A stretch of DNA of 62,201 bases from Lachnospiraceae bacterium (GTDB lineage: Bacteria > Bacillota > Clostridia > Lachnospirales > Lachnospiraceae): positions 1 through 62,201 of the forward strand of contig JAFYZH010000059.1 of the NCBI GenBank assembly GCA_017548765.1, read 5' to 3'. This document shows, piece by piece, positions 18,412-27,312 of this stretch. Within the stretch, counting starts at the first letter, position 1; the number at the start of each line of letters is the position of its first letter. Below the pieces are notes generated by a model. That model searched no databases. It was not told the origin of the DNA and saw nothing but the letters and a program-made list of their open reading frames with translations. The translations under genes and the position numbers were made by a program.

Positions 18412-19374
18412 ATGGCGGAAAACAATGCTGCGCCTGAGTCCATTCAGGTTGTGAACGTGCCGAAAAGACGGCGCGGAAGTTCCATGGCAAAGCGTAACGC
18501 GATCGCGGGTATCCTCTGGACGCTTCCATTTACGATTGGTTTTGTCGCTTTCATGCTGGTGCCGATCTTCGAGTCGGCGTACATGGCCTTCAGTAACGTA
18601 ACGATCGATATCACACATCACAGTTACGTAAAAGAGTTTATCGGATTGAAGAACTTCGACTACATCTTGAATGTAGATCCGATGTACAAGCGCCAGCTTT
18701 TTGAGTCTCTTGGTAACATGGGATTGCAGATCGTAGCGGTCTTGATCTTCAGTTACTTCGTAGCATTCCTTTTGAACCAAGAGTTTAAAGGAAGAGCTTT
18801 TGTAAGAGCCGTATTCTTCTTACCGGTTATCCTTTCTTCCGGTATCCTGGTAAACCTGGATACACAGAACTCCCTTTTGAAGGATATGACTCAGCTCATT
18901 AAAGAGTCCAACAATGCAGCATCCCGTATCACCGGTGTTTTGGAAGATGTCCTGGCATCCGGTAACGGACAGATCAGTGATCTGATGCAAACTATCTTCG
19001 ATCTCGTAAACAGCGTTTACGATATCGCTATTGCATCCGGTATCCAGATCATCATCTTCCTGTCAGGCTTGCAGACCATTCCGGCCAGCATGTACGAAGC
19101 ATCTAAGATGGAGGGATGTACCGGATGGGAGAGTTTCTGGAAGATCACTTTCCCTATGACAAGCTCATTGATCATTGTAAATGTTGTTTACTCGATCATA
19201 GACTTCTGTACGCGCTCGGACAACGTCGTCATGTCTCAGGTTAAGGCTACGATGCTTCAGAAAATGGATTACGGCCAGACATCCGCTATGGCATGGTTGT
19301 ACTTCGCATTTATCGGTGTTATCGTTGCTTTGGTAACATTTATCATTTCTAAGTGGGTATACTATTATGAGTAA
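18412..19374 (+). CDS. Second ABC importer permease, MalF type
   Basis: A 320-aa membrane protein with six hydrophobic segments and EAA loop EASKMEGCTGWESFW. An insertion of about 60 residues (NLDTQNSLLKDMTQLIKES onward) sits in the periplasmic-side loop between helices 3 and 4; such loops contact the binding protein. Start 2 nt after the DUF5696 stop, with AGGAGG inside that gene's end. It overlaps the next permease by 8 nt. Confidence 0.9.
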   Translation: MAENNAAPESIQVVNVPKRRRGSSMAKRNAIAGILWTLPFTIGFVAFMLVPIFESAYMAFSNVTIDITHHSYVKEFIGLKNFDYILNVDPMYKRQLFESLGNMGLQIVAVLIFSYFVAFLLNQEFKGRAFVRAVFFLPVILSSGILVNLDTQNSLLKDMTQLIKESNNAASRITGVLEDVLASGNGQISDLMQTIFDLVNSVYDIAIASGIQIIIFLSGLQTIPASMYEASKMEGCTGWESFWKITFPMTSSLIIVNVVYSIIDFCTRSDNVVMSQVKATMLQKMDYGQTSAMAWLYFAFIGVIVALVTFIISKWVYYYE

Positions 19375-20383
19375 AGAAAAAGAGATCAAATTGGATACAA
19401 AGATGTCTTATTGGGAGAGAAACCGGTTATCACATGGTTATCTTCTCCGTAAGAGCATCCGCAAATGGTCCATCAGCATATTCCGAGCTGTGCTGTTATT
19501 CGGCCTCTGCTTTCTTATCGTTCAGCCCTTGCTGAATAAGCTTTCTGTAAGCTTCATGCAGGAGAACGATCTCTATGACTCAACGATCATCTCAATTCCG
19601 CGTCACTTTACGACGGAAAACTACAAATTGGTTGCTGAACTGATCGAATATAAGAGTGCATTGCTCAACACGACATGGGTATCTCTGCTTTCTTCATTCC
19701 TTCAGATCGTATCCTGTACCATGATCGGATATGGCTTCGCAAGATATAAGTTCCCTTTGAAGAACTTGCTCTTTGCGTGTGTTATGCTCACGATCATCAT
19801 CCCGCCGCAGACTATCATGAGCTCATTGTATCTGCACTTCCAGTTCTTTGATTTCGTTGACTTCTTCGGCATCTTCAAACTCATCACCGGTAAGAGCATC
19901 ACTCAGGTGAGCTTGATCGGTAACGGTGTCGCTTACTTCATGCTTGCGGCAACCGGTATGGCACTTCGAAGCGGTCTCTACATCTTCATGTTGCGTCAGT
20001 ACTTCCGTGGCGTTCCGAAGGAACTTGAGGAAGCAGCATATGTAGATGGTTGCGGTAAGATCCGTACTTTCATTCAGATCATGCTTCCGGATGCAAGACC
20101 GATGCTCACATCTGTATTCCTGTTCTCACTGGTATGGCAGTGGACCGATAACTTCTACAGCACGCTGTTCTTCCGTAAGATCACGTTGCTTACTACTCAC
20201 CTCGGAACCATTCCGGAGAAGTTGTTGATCCGTAGCGGCACCAACACGCCGCCGGCTACCGCTTATGGTCAGATGATGACCGCCACCGGTATGCTGATCA
20301 CTATCGCACCTCTGTTAATTCTGTACATGTTCGCTCAGAAGGGCTTCGTAGAAAGCTTGAGTCAGACTGGTATTAAGATGTAA
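19367..20383 (+). CDS. Second ABC importer permease, MalG type
   Basis: A 338-aa protein with about six membrane helices and EAA loop EAAYVDGCGKIRTFIQ. The N-terminus is extended by about 40 polar residues. The start overlaps the previous gene by 8 nt, so the two permeases are produced together. The tail FVESLSQTGIKM matches the MalG-type ending of the other importer. Confidence 0.9.
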   Translation: MSKEKEIKLDTKMSYWERNRLSHGYLLRKSIRKWSISIFRAVLLFGLCFLIVQPLLNKLSVSFMQENDLYDSTIISIPRHFTTENYKLVAELIEYKSALLNTTWVSLLSSFLQIVSCTMIGYGFARYKFPLKNLLFACVMLTIIIPPQTIMSSLYLHFQFFDFVDFFGIFKLITGKSITQVSLIGNGVAYFMLAATGMALRSGLYIFMLRQYFRGVPKELEEAAYVDGCGKIRTFIQIMLPDARPMLTSVFLFSLVWQWTDNFYSTLFFRKITLLTTHLGTIPEKLLIRSGTNTPPATAYGQMMTATGMLITIAPLLILYMFAQKGFVESLSQTGIKM

Positions 20384-20450
20384 GAGGTACACACTCTATT
20401 TTGTGCAACATCCCATAAGGGGTTAAGCAATAAATAATAGGAGGTAAACT

Positions 20451-21959
20451 ATGAGAAAGTTTCAAAAAGCAACAGCACTCGCTTTGTCTTCAGCTATGGT
20501 TCTGACTGCACTTGCAGGATGTTCCGGTGATAAGGACAAAGAGACAACCGCAGCTAAGGACACAACCGCAGCTCCGTCAACCCCGGCAGCTAAGCCGGCT
20601 GACACCACTAAGAGTGGTGACGACAAGACCGAAGCTGCAACAACCGCAGCTCCTGCTCCCAAGTCAAAGATCGAGAGATATAAGGAAGCTGGCGTTGACC
20701 TTAAGGGCCGTGACGTAAGAATCGTTAACTGGTGGGAAGGCGAACCCGCTGAGCCGGCTAACACTTACGAGGAAGATCTTCGTGACTACCGCGATATGAT
20801 CCAGGAGACATTCAAGTTCAAGATCCACACCGATAACATCGGTGGTTGGGGTGAGAGCTACACCACTCAGCTGTCTTCTTCCATCACAGCAGGCGAGCCT
20901 ATCGGTCAGATCTGCGTATTGGATGCAGGTTGGGTTGCAGGTCTTATGAACAATAAGATGTTCGCTCCGCTTGATACTCTTAGCTACCTTGATTTCAAGG
21001 AAGACAAGTGGAACCAGGGTGTTCTCGAAGCAGTTACATTCGCAGGCCATGTTTATGGTATGGCTGTAGACCACGAGCCTCGTGGTGGTATCTTCTTCAA
21101 CAAGAGACTCCTTCAGGAAGCTGGTTATGGCGCTGACGATCTGTATGATTTCCAGAAGAACGGAACATGGACATGGTCCAAGTTCGAAGAAGTTTTGAAG
21201 GCTTGTACAAGAGATAAGGACGGCGACGGTGAGATCGATACTTGGGGTATGGTTAACTTCAACAGCGACTACTTCGCAATCGCTATCTATTCTTCAGGCG
21301 CACAGTTCGTATCTAAGGATAAGGACGGTCACTTCGTAAACGAGATGACAACTCAGAAGTTCCTGGATGCTCTTACATGGGCTAACGACATGTGGCAGAA
21401 CTACGCAGAGCCTCAGCCTGCTGATTCCCAGTGGGATTACTTCAAGCAGTGCTTCGCAAAGGGTGAAGCTGCTATGCGTGTAACCGAGGAATATGCTAAG
21501 TCTGAGTTCAGAAATACTCTGACTGATGAGTGGGGCTTCGTATGCTTCCCTTGCCCGGATGGACAGGAGATCCTTTGCTACGATAAGGAAAACGTTCTGT
21601 TTATTCCTTCTTCTTATAGCAATGACGAAGCTAACGAAATCGCTCTTGCATACGACCTGTTCACAGATCCGGTTCCGGGTTATGAAGATGGCGATGCTTG
21701 GAAAGAAGCTTACTACAGCCAGTATGTAGATAAGAGAGCTGTTGATGAGACTCTTCAGATGATGAAGAGAGGTAAGAACATCAAGAACCGTATGGATTCC
21801 TTCGTATCCGGTCTTGGTGATACCCTTGGTGATGGTTTCATTTGGGCTATCGCTGGTAAGACTCTTACACCTGCAGAAGCTGTTGAGCAGAAGAAGGGTG
21901 CATGGGATCAGGTTATCGCTGATCAGAATGCTGCTCTTGACGTTCTCAAGGCTCAGTAA
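20451..21959 (+). CDS. Extracellular sugar-binding lipoprotein of the second importer
   Basis: A 502-aa solute-binding lipoprotein: signal peptide with lipobox LAGC (Cys 23), then a Thr/Ala/Lys/Asp-rich linker of about 45 residues, then a family-1 binding fold from about residue 75 to the end. AGGAGG precedes the ATG. It is the last gene of the importer block and is followed by a strong terminator. The binding cleft probably accepts an oligosaccharide; glucuronoxylan fragments are my inference from the regulon link, not from residues in the protein. Confidence 0.9.
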   Translation: MRKFQKATALALSSAMVLTALAGCSGDKDKETTAAKDTTAAPSTPAAKPADTTKSGDDKTEAATTAAPAPKSKIERYKEAGVDLKGRDVRIVNWWEGEPAEPANTYEEDLRDYRDMIQETFKFKIHTDNIGGWGESYTTQLSSSITAGEPIGQICVLDAGWVAGLMNNKMFAPLDTLSYLDFKEDKWNQGVLEAVTFAGHVYGMAVDHEPRGGIFFNKRLLQEAGYGADDLYDFQKNGTWTWSKFEEVLKACTRDKDGDGEIDTWGMVNFNSDYFAIAIYSSGAQFVSKDKDGHFVNEMTTQKFLDALTWANDMWQNYAEPQPADSQWDYFKQCFAKGEAAMRVTEEYAKSEFRNTLTDEWGFVCFPCPDGQEILCYDKENVLFIPSSYSNDEANEIALAYDLFTDPVPGYEDGDAWKEAYYSQYVDKRAVDETLQMMKRGKNIKNRMDSFVSGLGDTLGDGFIWAIAGKTLTPAEAVEQKKGAWDQVIADQNAALDVLKAQ

Positions 21960-22014
21960 TGGACTTTCATCCTGTGCATAACAGGATACCATAATGCTGT
22001 AAAGCATTAACGAG

Positions 22015-22053
22015 GAGGCCTTCTCTCCAATAAAGAGAGAAGGCCTCTTTTTT
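22015..22053 (+). terminator. Terminator of the importer operon
   Basis: A 13-bp stem GAGGCCTTCTCTC/GAGAGAAGGCCTC with a 7-nt loop is followed by six T residues. Two smaller hairpins (21969-21988 and 21992-22008) precede it. Confidence 0.9.
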
Positions 22054-22186
22054 AAAAAGAATTACAATCATGACTTGGAATATAACCGTCCCGGAAAGGA
22101 TGGATAATATAGAGTATTAGGTCGAGAGTGTGCCGGGATCAGATGGTTTCGATGCCACAGGGATCTTAATAGAGGAGGTTTTACAA

Positions 22187-24340
22187 ATGAAGAACAAGGC
22201 GGCAAATGATGCGTTTGAGAAAAGGGCGCGTGAACTGGTATCGCAGATGACGCTGGAGGAGAAGGTTTTCCAGACGCTCCACTGGGCAGCAGCGATCGAA
22301 CGGCTAGGTATCCCCGCATACAACTATTGGAATGAAGCATTGCACGGCGTTGCAAGAGCCGGCGTTGCTACGGTGTTTCCGCAGGCCATCGGTCTGGCGG
22401 CAACATTTGATGAAGATTTTTTGGAGAAGATCGCGGACACGATCTCTACCGAGGGCCGCGGCAAATACAAGATGCAGAGCGAGCACGGCGATCGTGATAT
22501 CTATAAAGGATTGACTTTCTGGTCACCGAATGTAAACATTTTCCGTGATCCCCGCTGGGGCCGCGGCCACGAGACCCTGGGTGAGGATCCGTATCTGTCC
22601 TCACGTCTGGGAACCGGTTTTGTTCACGGTATCCAGGGTCGCGACGATAAATACTTGAAGGCAGCAGCCTGCGCGAAGCATTTCGCGGTGCACTCCGGTC
22701 CGGAGGACATTCGCCACAGTTTTAATGCTGAGTGTAGTGAGCAGGACCTGCGCGAGACCTACCTGCCTGCATTTAAGACGCTGGTGCAGGAGGCCGATGT
22801 CGAGATCGTCATGGGTGCGTACAACCGCACCAACGGCGAGCCTTGCTGCGGAAGTGAGCGCTTGCTGGTGGACATCCTGCGCGGCGAGTGGAAGTTCGAA
22901 GGCCACGTGACCAGTGACTGTTGGGCCATCCGTGACTTCCATGAGCATCATAAAGTTACGGCAAATGCAGTCGAGTCCGTCGCGCTTGCGATGAACCGCG
23001 GCTGTGATCTGAACTGTGGTCACATTTACGTGAACCTGCTGGAGGCGGTAAAAGAGGGCCTCGTGACTGAGGAGACCTTAAGCACTGCCGTTACCCGCCT
23101 GCTTACCACACGTATGAAACTGGGGCTTTTCGATCCGGAGGATCAGGTTCCTTATACATCCATCGGCTACGATCAGGTCGACACGAAGGCGAACCGTGAA
23201 CTGAACCTGAAGGCAGCGGGGAAGAGCGTCGTCCTGCTTAAGAACGAAGATAACCTGCTTCCGCTTAAGAAGGAAGCGATCCGCACCATCGGTGTCATTG
23301 GCCCGAACGCCAATAACCGCAAGGCTTTAGTCGGCAACTACGAGGGCACCGCGTCCCGTTATATCACGATCCTGGAAGGCATCCAGGATTACGTGGGCGA
23401 TGACGTTCGTGTGCGTTATTCTGAGGGTTGCCACCTCTGCCTGGATAAGGTGCAGAACCTCGCTGCCGGCCCCGACCGTATGGCAGAGGTGAAGGCAGTG
23501 TGCGAGGAGAGCGATGTTGTCATCGCGTGTCTGGGCCTCGACGCCGGCCTCGAAGGTGAGGAAGGCGACCAGGGCAACCAGTTCGCCAGCGGCGACAAGC
23601 CGAACCTCAACCTGCCCGGCATCCAGGAGGATGTCTTGAAGATCATCGTTGCGTCCGGCAAGCCCGTCGTGCTTGTACTTCTGTCTGGTAGCGCACTCGC
23701 AGTGAACTACGCAGATGAAAACGTCGGCGCCATCCTGCAGGGCTGGTATCCCGGCGCGCAGGGCGGTAAGGCGATCGCGAAGATCCTCTTCGGCGAAGCC
23801 TGTCCGGAGGGTAAACTGCCCATCACATTCTACTGCACGACGGAAGAATTGCCCGCATTTACCGATTACAACATGAAAGGCCGCACCTACCGTTACATGA
23901 AGAACGAGGCGCTGTACCCGTTCGGCTATGGCCTGTCCTACACAACGCTGAAGGCGTCCGCGACTGTTTCCACAAACGAGATCTCGGCTGATGCTCCGCT
24001 TGTGGTGAGCGCTGTGATCGAGAACACCGGAAACTATGACACGAACTACACCCTGCAGGCGTACGTGAAGTACCTGGACGGCGACGAGACTGCGCCGAAC
24101 TGCCAGCTGAAAGGCATCAAGAAGGTGCCGGTTGCGGCCGGCGAGCGCAAGACCGTGACCCTCGAGGTGCCGGCCGAAGCATTTGCCCTGTACAACAAAG
24201 ACGGCAAGCTCGTGCTCAACAAAGGCGCGTACGAACTCTACGTCGGCGACAGCCAGCCCGACGCCCGCAGCGCGAAGCTCACCGGAGCGAAGCCCGAGTG
24301 CTTCAAACTGAACTACAACGGAGAGAGCGTAGAACTGTAA
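22187..24340 (+). CDS. GH3 family glycoside hydrolase, probably beta-xylosidase/beta-glucosidase
   Basis: A 717-aa cytoplasmic enzyme without signal peptide. The N-terminal GH3 barrel covers about 1-300 (WNEALHGVA, FWSPNVNIFRDPRWGR, KHFAVHSGPE), the C-terminal alpha/beta domain about 350-580, and a fibronectin-III-like domain ends the protein. The putative nucleophile is Asp 244 in VTSDCWAI; the EGEEGDQ segment near 463 is the likely acid/base loop. The SDCWA signature is seen in clostridial GH3 xylosidase/glucosidase homologues. The start at 22187 follows AGAGGAGG. It stands alone between two terminators; no clear promoter was found. It would trim imported oligosaccharides from the non-reducing end. 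Confidence 0.85.
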   Translation: MKNKAANDAFEKRARELVSQMTLEEKVFQTLHWAAAIERLGIPAYNYWNEALHGVARAGVATVFPQAIGLAATFDEDFLEKIADTISTEGRGKYKMQSEHGDRDIYKGLTFWSPNVNIFRDPRWGRGHETLGEDPYLSSRLGTGFVHGIQGRDDKYLKAAACAKHFAVHSGPEDIRHSFNAECSEQDLRETYLPAFKTLVQEADVEIVMGAYNRTNGEPCCGSERLLVDILRGEWKFEGHVTSDCWAIRDFHEHHKVTANAVESVALAMNRGCDLNCGHIYVNLLEAVKEGLVTEETLSTAVTRLLTTRMKLGLFDPEDQVPYTSIGYDQVDTKANRELNLKAAGKSVVLLKNEDNLLPLKKEAIRTIGVIGPNANNRKALVGNYEGTASRYITILEGIQDYVGDDVRVRYSEGCHLCLDKVQNLAAGPDRMAEVKAVCEESDVVIACLGLDAGLEGEEGDQGNQFASGDKPNLNLPGIQEDVLKIIVASGKPVVLVLLSGSALAVNYADENVGAILQGWYPGAQGGKAIAKILFGEACPEGKLPITFYCTTEELPAFTDYNMKGRTYRYMKNEALYPFGYGLSYTTLKASATVSTNEISADAPLVVSAVIENTGNYDTNYTLQAYVKYLDGDETAPNCQLKGIKKVPVAAGERKTVTLEVPAEAFALYNKDGKLVLNKGAYELYVGDSQPDARSAKLTGAKPECFKLNYNGESVEL

Positions 24341-24360
24341 TACAAAACTGAAATATACCA

Positions 24361-24392
24361 AAAGCCCCGGTTTTCGAACCGGGGCTTTTTTT
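24361..24392 (+). terminator. Terminator of the GH3 gene
   Basis: A 12-bp perfect stem AAAGCCCCGGTT/AACCGGGGCTTT with a TTCG tetraloop is followed by T residues. Confidence 0.95.
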
Positions 24393-24423
24393 GTGGAGAT
24401 TCGATTATTCGTTCAGATTCCGG

Positions 24424-24452
24424 TTGACAAACGGTCCGGGTGCGTCTATAAT
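24424..24452 (+). promoter_or_regulatory. Consensus promoter of the TetR operon
   Basis: Exact TTGACA and TATAAT separated by 17 bp, the strongest promoter in the window. Such a promoter needs repression, which fits the palindrome just downstream. Confidence 0.9.
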
Positions 24453-24459
24453 AAACTAA

Positions 24460-24479
24460 AAGTGAGAAAAACCTCACTT
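24460..24479 (+). promoter_or_regulatory. Palindromic operator, probably bound by the TetR protein of this operon
   Basis: AAGTGAG (24460-24466) and CTCACTT (24473-24479) form a perfect inverted repeat with a 6-nt centre. It lies over the expected transcription start, where a bound repressor would block initiation. The operon it precedes encodes a TetR-family regulator, so autoregulation is the simplest reading. Confidence 0.65.
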
Positions 24480-24493
24480 AATAGGAGGTGCTT

Positions 24494-25483
24494 ATGGATA
24501 TTTTAAAACCTTCCGCTGTGATCGGAACCAATTCCTGGGGCGGAAAGCTTTACGGGATGGCGATCAGAGGAAACTATATATCGGACGATCGGATCCGGGA
24601 GGCGATGGCTGAGGCTGCAAATCGGGACATTCCCCTCTATGATCTTGCCAGGGACTACGGCTTCGGAAAGGCTCAAAAGATGATCGGGGAGTTTGGAACG
24701 GAGGGCATCCTCCTCTCCGCGAAATACACCCCGTTCACACATTATAAGAAAGGCTGCGTCAGAAAGTCGCTCATGAAAGATCTGGATGACTTCAAGCGTG
24801 ACTATGTGGATGTTTACTGGTTGCATCTTCCAACGGATATAGAGGATCATCTTCTGGAGATCATCGAGCTATACAAAGAGGGGAAAATAAAGCAGATCGG
24901 GGTCTCAAATTTTACCCTGGATGAGTGCAAAAGAGCGAAAGCGGTCCTGGATGCGCACGGCATTGCCCTCTATGGTGTACAGAACCATTACAGCATTCTT
25001 TGTAGGGATTGGGAGCAGAGCGGTCTGCTGACCTGGTGCCATGAGAACGGGATCCTGTTTTGGGGCTGGGCGGTGCTGGAAGAAGGCCTGCTAGTGGACC
25101 CACGTACCATGAACCGGTCGCTACTGAAGTTTGCCTTTAACAGGAAGGTGAGGAAGCTTACGGACTTATATAGAGTAATGATCAAAGTGGCAAAGCGGCA
25201 TGAGATCAAGGTTCCGCAGGTGGCGATCGCCTACTGCGTTTCGAAGGGCGTTGTGCCCATGGTAGGGTGTCGGAAACCCGAGCAGGTTGCGGATCTGGCG
25301 CAGGCTTCCGGAGTGAAACTTACGGAAAATGAGATCCGATGGATCGAAGAAGCTGCCGGCAGGTCAAAGGTGAGGATCTTGGGCGCCGATATGTTCCGAC
25401 CATTTGTATTGAAAGAGAAAAAGGAGAGCAGATGGAAAAGCAGAGGATCACGGGCGGAGAGATCGTCCAAAACCGTGCAGTAA
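24494..25483 (+). CDS. Aldo/keto reductase family protein
   Basis: A 329-aa NADPH-dependent oxidoreductase of the AKR barrel fold. The catalytic tetrad can be placed: Asp and Tyr in YDLARDYGFGKAQK, Lys in LLSAKYTP, His in YWLHLP. The C-terminal cofactor segment VAIAYCVSKGVVPMVGCR also fits. The ATG at 24494 follows AGGAGG. It is the first gene of the TetR operon and overlaps the TetR gene by 52 nt in another frame. Its substrate is probably a reactive aldehyde or ketone sensed by the repressor, which is inference. Confidence 0.85.
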   Translation: MDILKPSAVIGTNSWGGKLYGMAIRGNYISDDRIREAMAEAANRDIPLYDLARDYGFGKAQKMIGEFGTEGILLSAKYTPFTHYKKGCVRKSLMKDLDDFKRDYVDVYWLHLPTDIEDHLLEIIELYKEGKIKQIGVSNFTLDECKRAKAVLDAHGIALYGVQNHYSILCRDWEQSGLLTWCHENGILFWGWAVLEEGLLVDPRTMNRSLLKFAFNRKVRKLTDLYRVMIKVAKRHEIKVPQVAIAYCVSKGVVPMVGCRKPEQVADLAQASGVKLTENEIRWIEEAAGRSKVRILGADMFRPFVLKEKKESRWKSRGSRAERSSKTVQ

Positions 25484-26073
25484 AAACGAGAGAGAAGATT
25501 TTGGAGACTGCGATCCGGCTTTATGCGGGGCGTGGATACTATAACATCACCGTGGATGAGATCGCCAAAGCCGCGGAGGTGTCGGTCGGTACGGCGTACC
25601 GGTACTTCAGTGATAAGAAGCAGCTGCTTTTGGCTACGCTGGAATACGGTTTCGCACATATCAGCGAACTGGCCGGCGTTTCCGAAACCGATCTGATCGG
25701 AGACGGCCTGGATAATGCATTGGCCAGATTTGAGAAGATCCACGAGGAGTATTTTGATCTCCATGAGGAACTGGAAGGGCTTCGGCATACGGACCGGGAT
25801 GTCCGGAGATTCTACCATGATTTTACGGAAGAAGCCCTGCAGAGGCTTCATGAAAAGCTGCCTGAGGAGGTTCGAAACCGGCCGAACTCTCTTTTGAACC
25901 TCAGGATCGCGATCGGACTTATGGAGAACCATTGCCACTACTGCATGCACGAGGCTCCGGATGAGCAAACGGCAGCATATATGAGAAAACGGACGGTAGA
26001 ACTGGCGGGGATCATTATCTTCGGAGCAGATGAGAAAATAGCAGAAAGAAAGGGCGTGAAAGATGAGCATTAG
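25432..26073 (+). CDS. TetR/AcrR family transcriptional regulator
   Basis: A 213-aa repressor. The N-terminal TetR helix-turn-helix is at about 20-66 (ILETAIRLYAGRGYYNITVD, then VSVGTAYRYFSDKKQLL); the rest is the ligand-binding helical domain. The start at 25432 has AAGGAG upstream and lies inside the aldo/keto reductase gene (52-nt overlap). Its likely operator is the palindrome at 24460-24479. The inducer is unknown. Confidence 0.85.
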   Translation: MEKQRITGGEIVQNRAVKTREKILETAIRLYAGRGYYNITVDEIAKAAEVSVGTAYRYFSDKKQLLLATLEYGFAHISELAGVSETDLIGDGLDNALARFEKIHEEYFDLHEELEGLRHTDRDVRRFYHDFTEEALQRLHEKLPEEVRNRPNSLLNLRIAIGLMENHCHYCMHEAPDEQTAAYMRKRTVELAGIIIFGADEKIAERKGVKDEH

Positions 26074-27001
26074 AATGCGGAGAGGGATCGCAGGGCTGGG
26101 CATTTTGACACCGGCCGTTCTGTATATCCGGCACCAGACCCTGCTGAAGCGGGAAGCCCCCTTACTGGAAAAACCGCTCGGTCAGATGGTTGAGGTGGAC
26201 GGACACAAGATGTGCGTCTATTCGGAGGGCGAAGGCGCGCACACGCTGGTGTTCTTATCCGGCAATGCGACTGTATCCCCGATCCTGGATTTCAAAAGTC
26301 TGGATGAGTTGCTGAAGGATGACTACCGGGTCGTGGTCATCGAACGGTTCGGCCATGGCTTTAGCGACATCATTGACAGCGAAAGATCTTTTGAAACCAT
26401 GCTGAGGCAGGACCGCGAAGCGCTCGCTCAGGTTGGAATCGAAGGCCCATATATCCTCTGTCCGCATTCCATGGCCGGCATCGAAGCGATCCTGTGGGCG
26501 CAGAAGTACCCGGACGAGGTGGAAGCGATCGCGGGTCTGGATATGGCCGTCCCGAAGGATTATGAGGTGATGAACCTGGAGGGACGGCTCAAGGTGATGA
26601 AACTCTATGATGTTTTGCGCGAGTTTGGCGTGTTGCGGTTGAGCTACCGTGATAAGATGATCCCCGGAAATCTTTCGAAGGAAGAAAAGAGACTGTACCG
26701 CGCGATCGCCGATCGGAGCGCGGTCAATGTAGCGGTCTATAATGAGGGTCTTGCCGTACGGGAGGCCTGCGATCAGATCAATGCCGCCCCGAAGCCGGAC
26801 GTTCCGATGATCCTGTTTGTATCCGACGGAAAGCAGACCGGGATCCCGGAATGGATAGAACTGACGAAAGATTATGCAAAAGACCTGAGCAACGCGAAGA
26901 TCGTAGAACTGAGATGCGGACACTATGTCCACAATCATGAATATGAACGAATTGATCAAGAACTGCGAGAGTTTATCGAGGGTCTTGATACTGATAATTG
27001 A
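26063..27001 (+). CDS. Alpha/beta hydrolase
   Basis: A 312-aa protein with a short hydrophobic N-terminus (possible membrane anchor, residues 8-22) and an alpha/beta-hydrolase fold. The nucleophile elbow is PHSMAG (Ser in the middle), and the catalytic His is probably in RCGHYVHNHEYE near the end; an acidic residue in the VSDGKQ loop would complete the triad. Overlaps the TetR gene by 11 nt. An ester- or lactone-cleaving role beside the reductase is likely, but the substrate is unknown. Confidence 0.8.
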   Translation: MSIRMRRGIAGLGILTPAVLYIRHQTLLKREAPLLEKPLGQMVEVDGHKMCVYSEGEGAHTLVFLSGNATVSPILDFKSLDELLKDDYRVVVIERFGHGFSDIIDSERSFETMLRQDREALAQVGIEGPYILCPHSMAGIEAILWAQKYPDEVEAIAGLDMAVPKDYEVMNLEGRLKVMKLYDVLREFGVLRLSYRDKMIPGNLSKEEKRLYRAIADRSAVNVAVYNEGLAVREACDQINAAPKPDVPMILFVSDGKQTGIPEWIELTKDYAKDLSNAKIVELRCGHYVHNHEYERIDQELREFIEGLDTDN

Positions 27002-27025
27002 AAAAAGGGGGTATAACCTCAACTA

Positions 27026-27065
27026 GGCTAAGATTTATGCTGTTAAAGCATATTTCGTAGCCTTT
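27026..27065 (+). terminator. Intrinsic terminator of the TetR operon (first repeat copy)
   Basis: GGCTA/TAGCC and TATGC/GCATA stems separated by an internal loop are followed by five T residues, 25 nt after the hydrolase stop. This hairpin is also the first unit of the 73-bp repeat array. Confidence 0.7.
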
Positions 27066-27244
27066 TTACTTTGAAAATGCATGAATTATCCTATGCCTGG
27101 CTAAGAATTTGGCGATTTCAGTGTTTTTCTTAGCTTATCCACCCCAGAAAGACATGAAATACCCTCCGCTCGGCTAAGGATTTGTCGCTTTCAGCAATTA
27201 TCTTAGCTTCGCTCTGCCGGGAACCGGAAGGATGTCACATTATG
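27026..27244. repeat. 73-bp tandem hairpin repeat, three copies
   Basis: GGCTAAG begins units at 27026, 27099 and 27172, exactly 73 bp apart. Units two and three keep GGCTAAGnATTTnnCGnTTTCA and end the hairpin with CTTAGC; the spacer contains a degenerate GACATGAAATACCCT block. The 352-nt space between the hydrolase and AraC genes is largely this array plus the AraC terminator. It has no coding potential that I trust, and the sequence is unlike the 74-bp array at 915. Confidence 0.75.
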
Positions 27245-27312
27245 TACTGTTTGTGGCGGAATCAGATCGGAGAAAATCGTATCCCAGAGCGATCCTCGAG
27301 TCACGGGACCAG

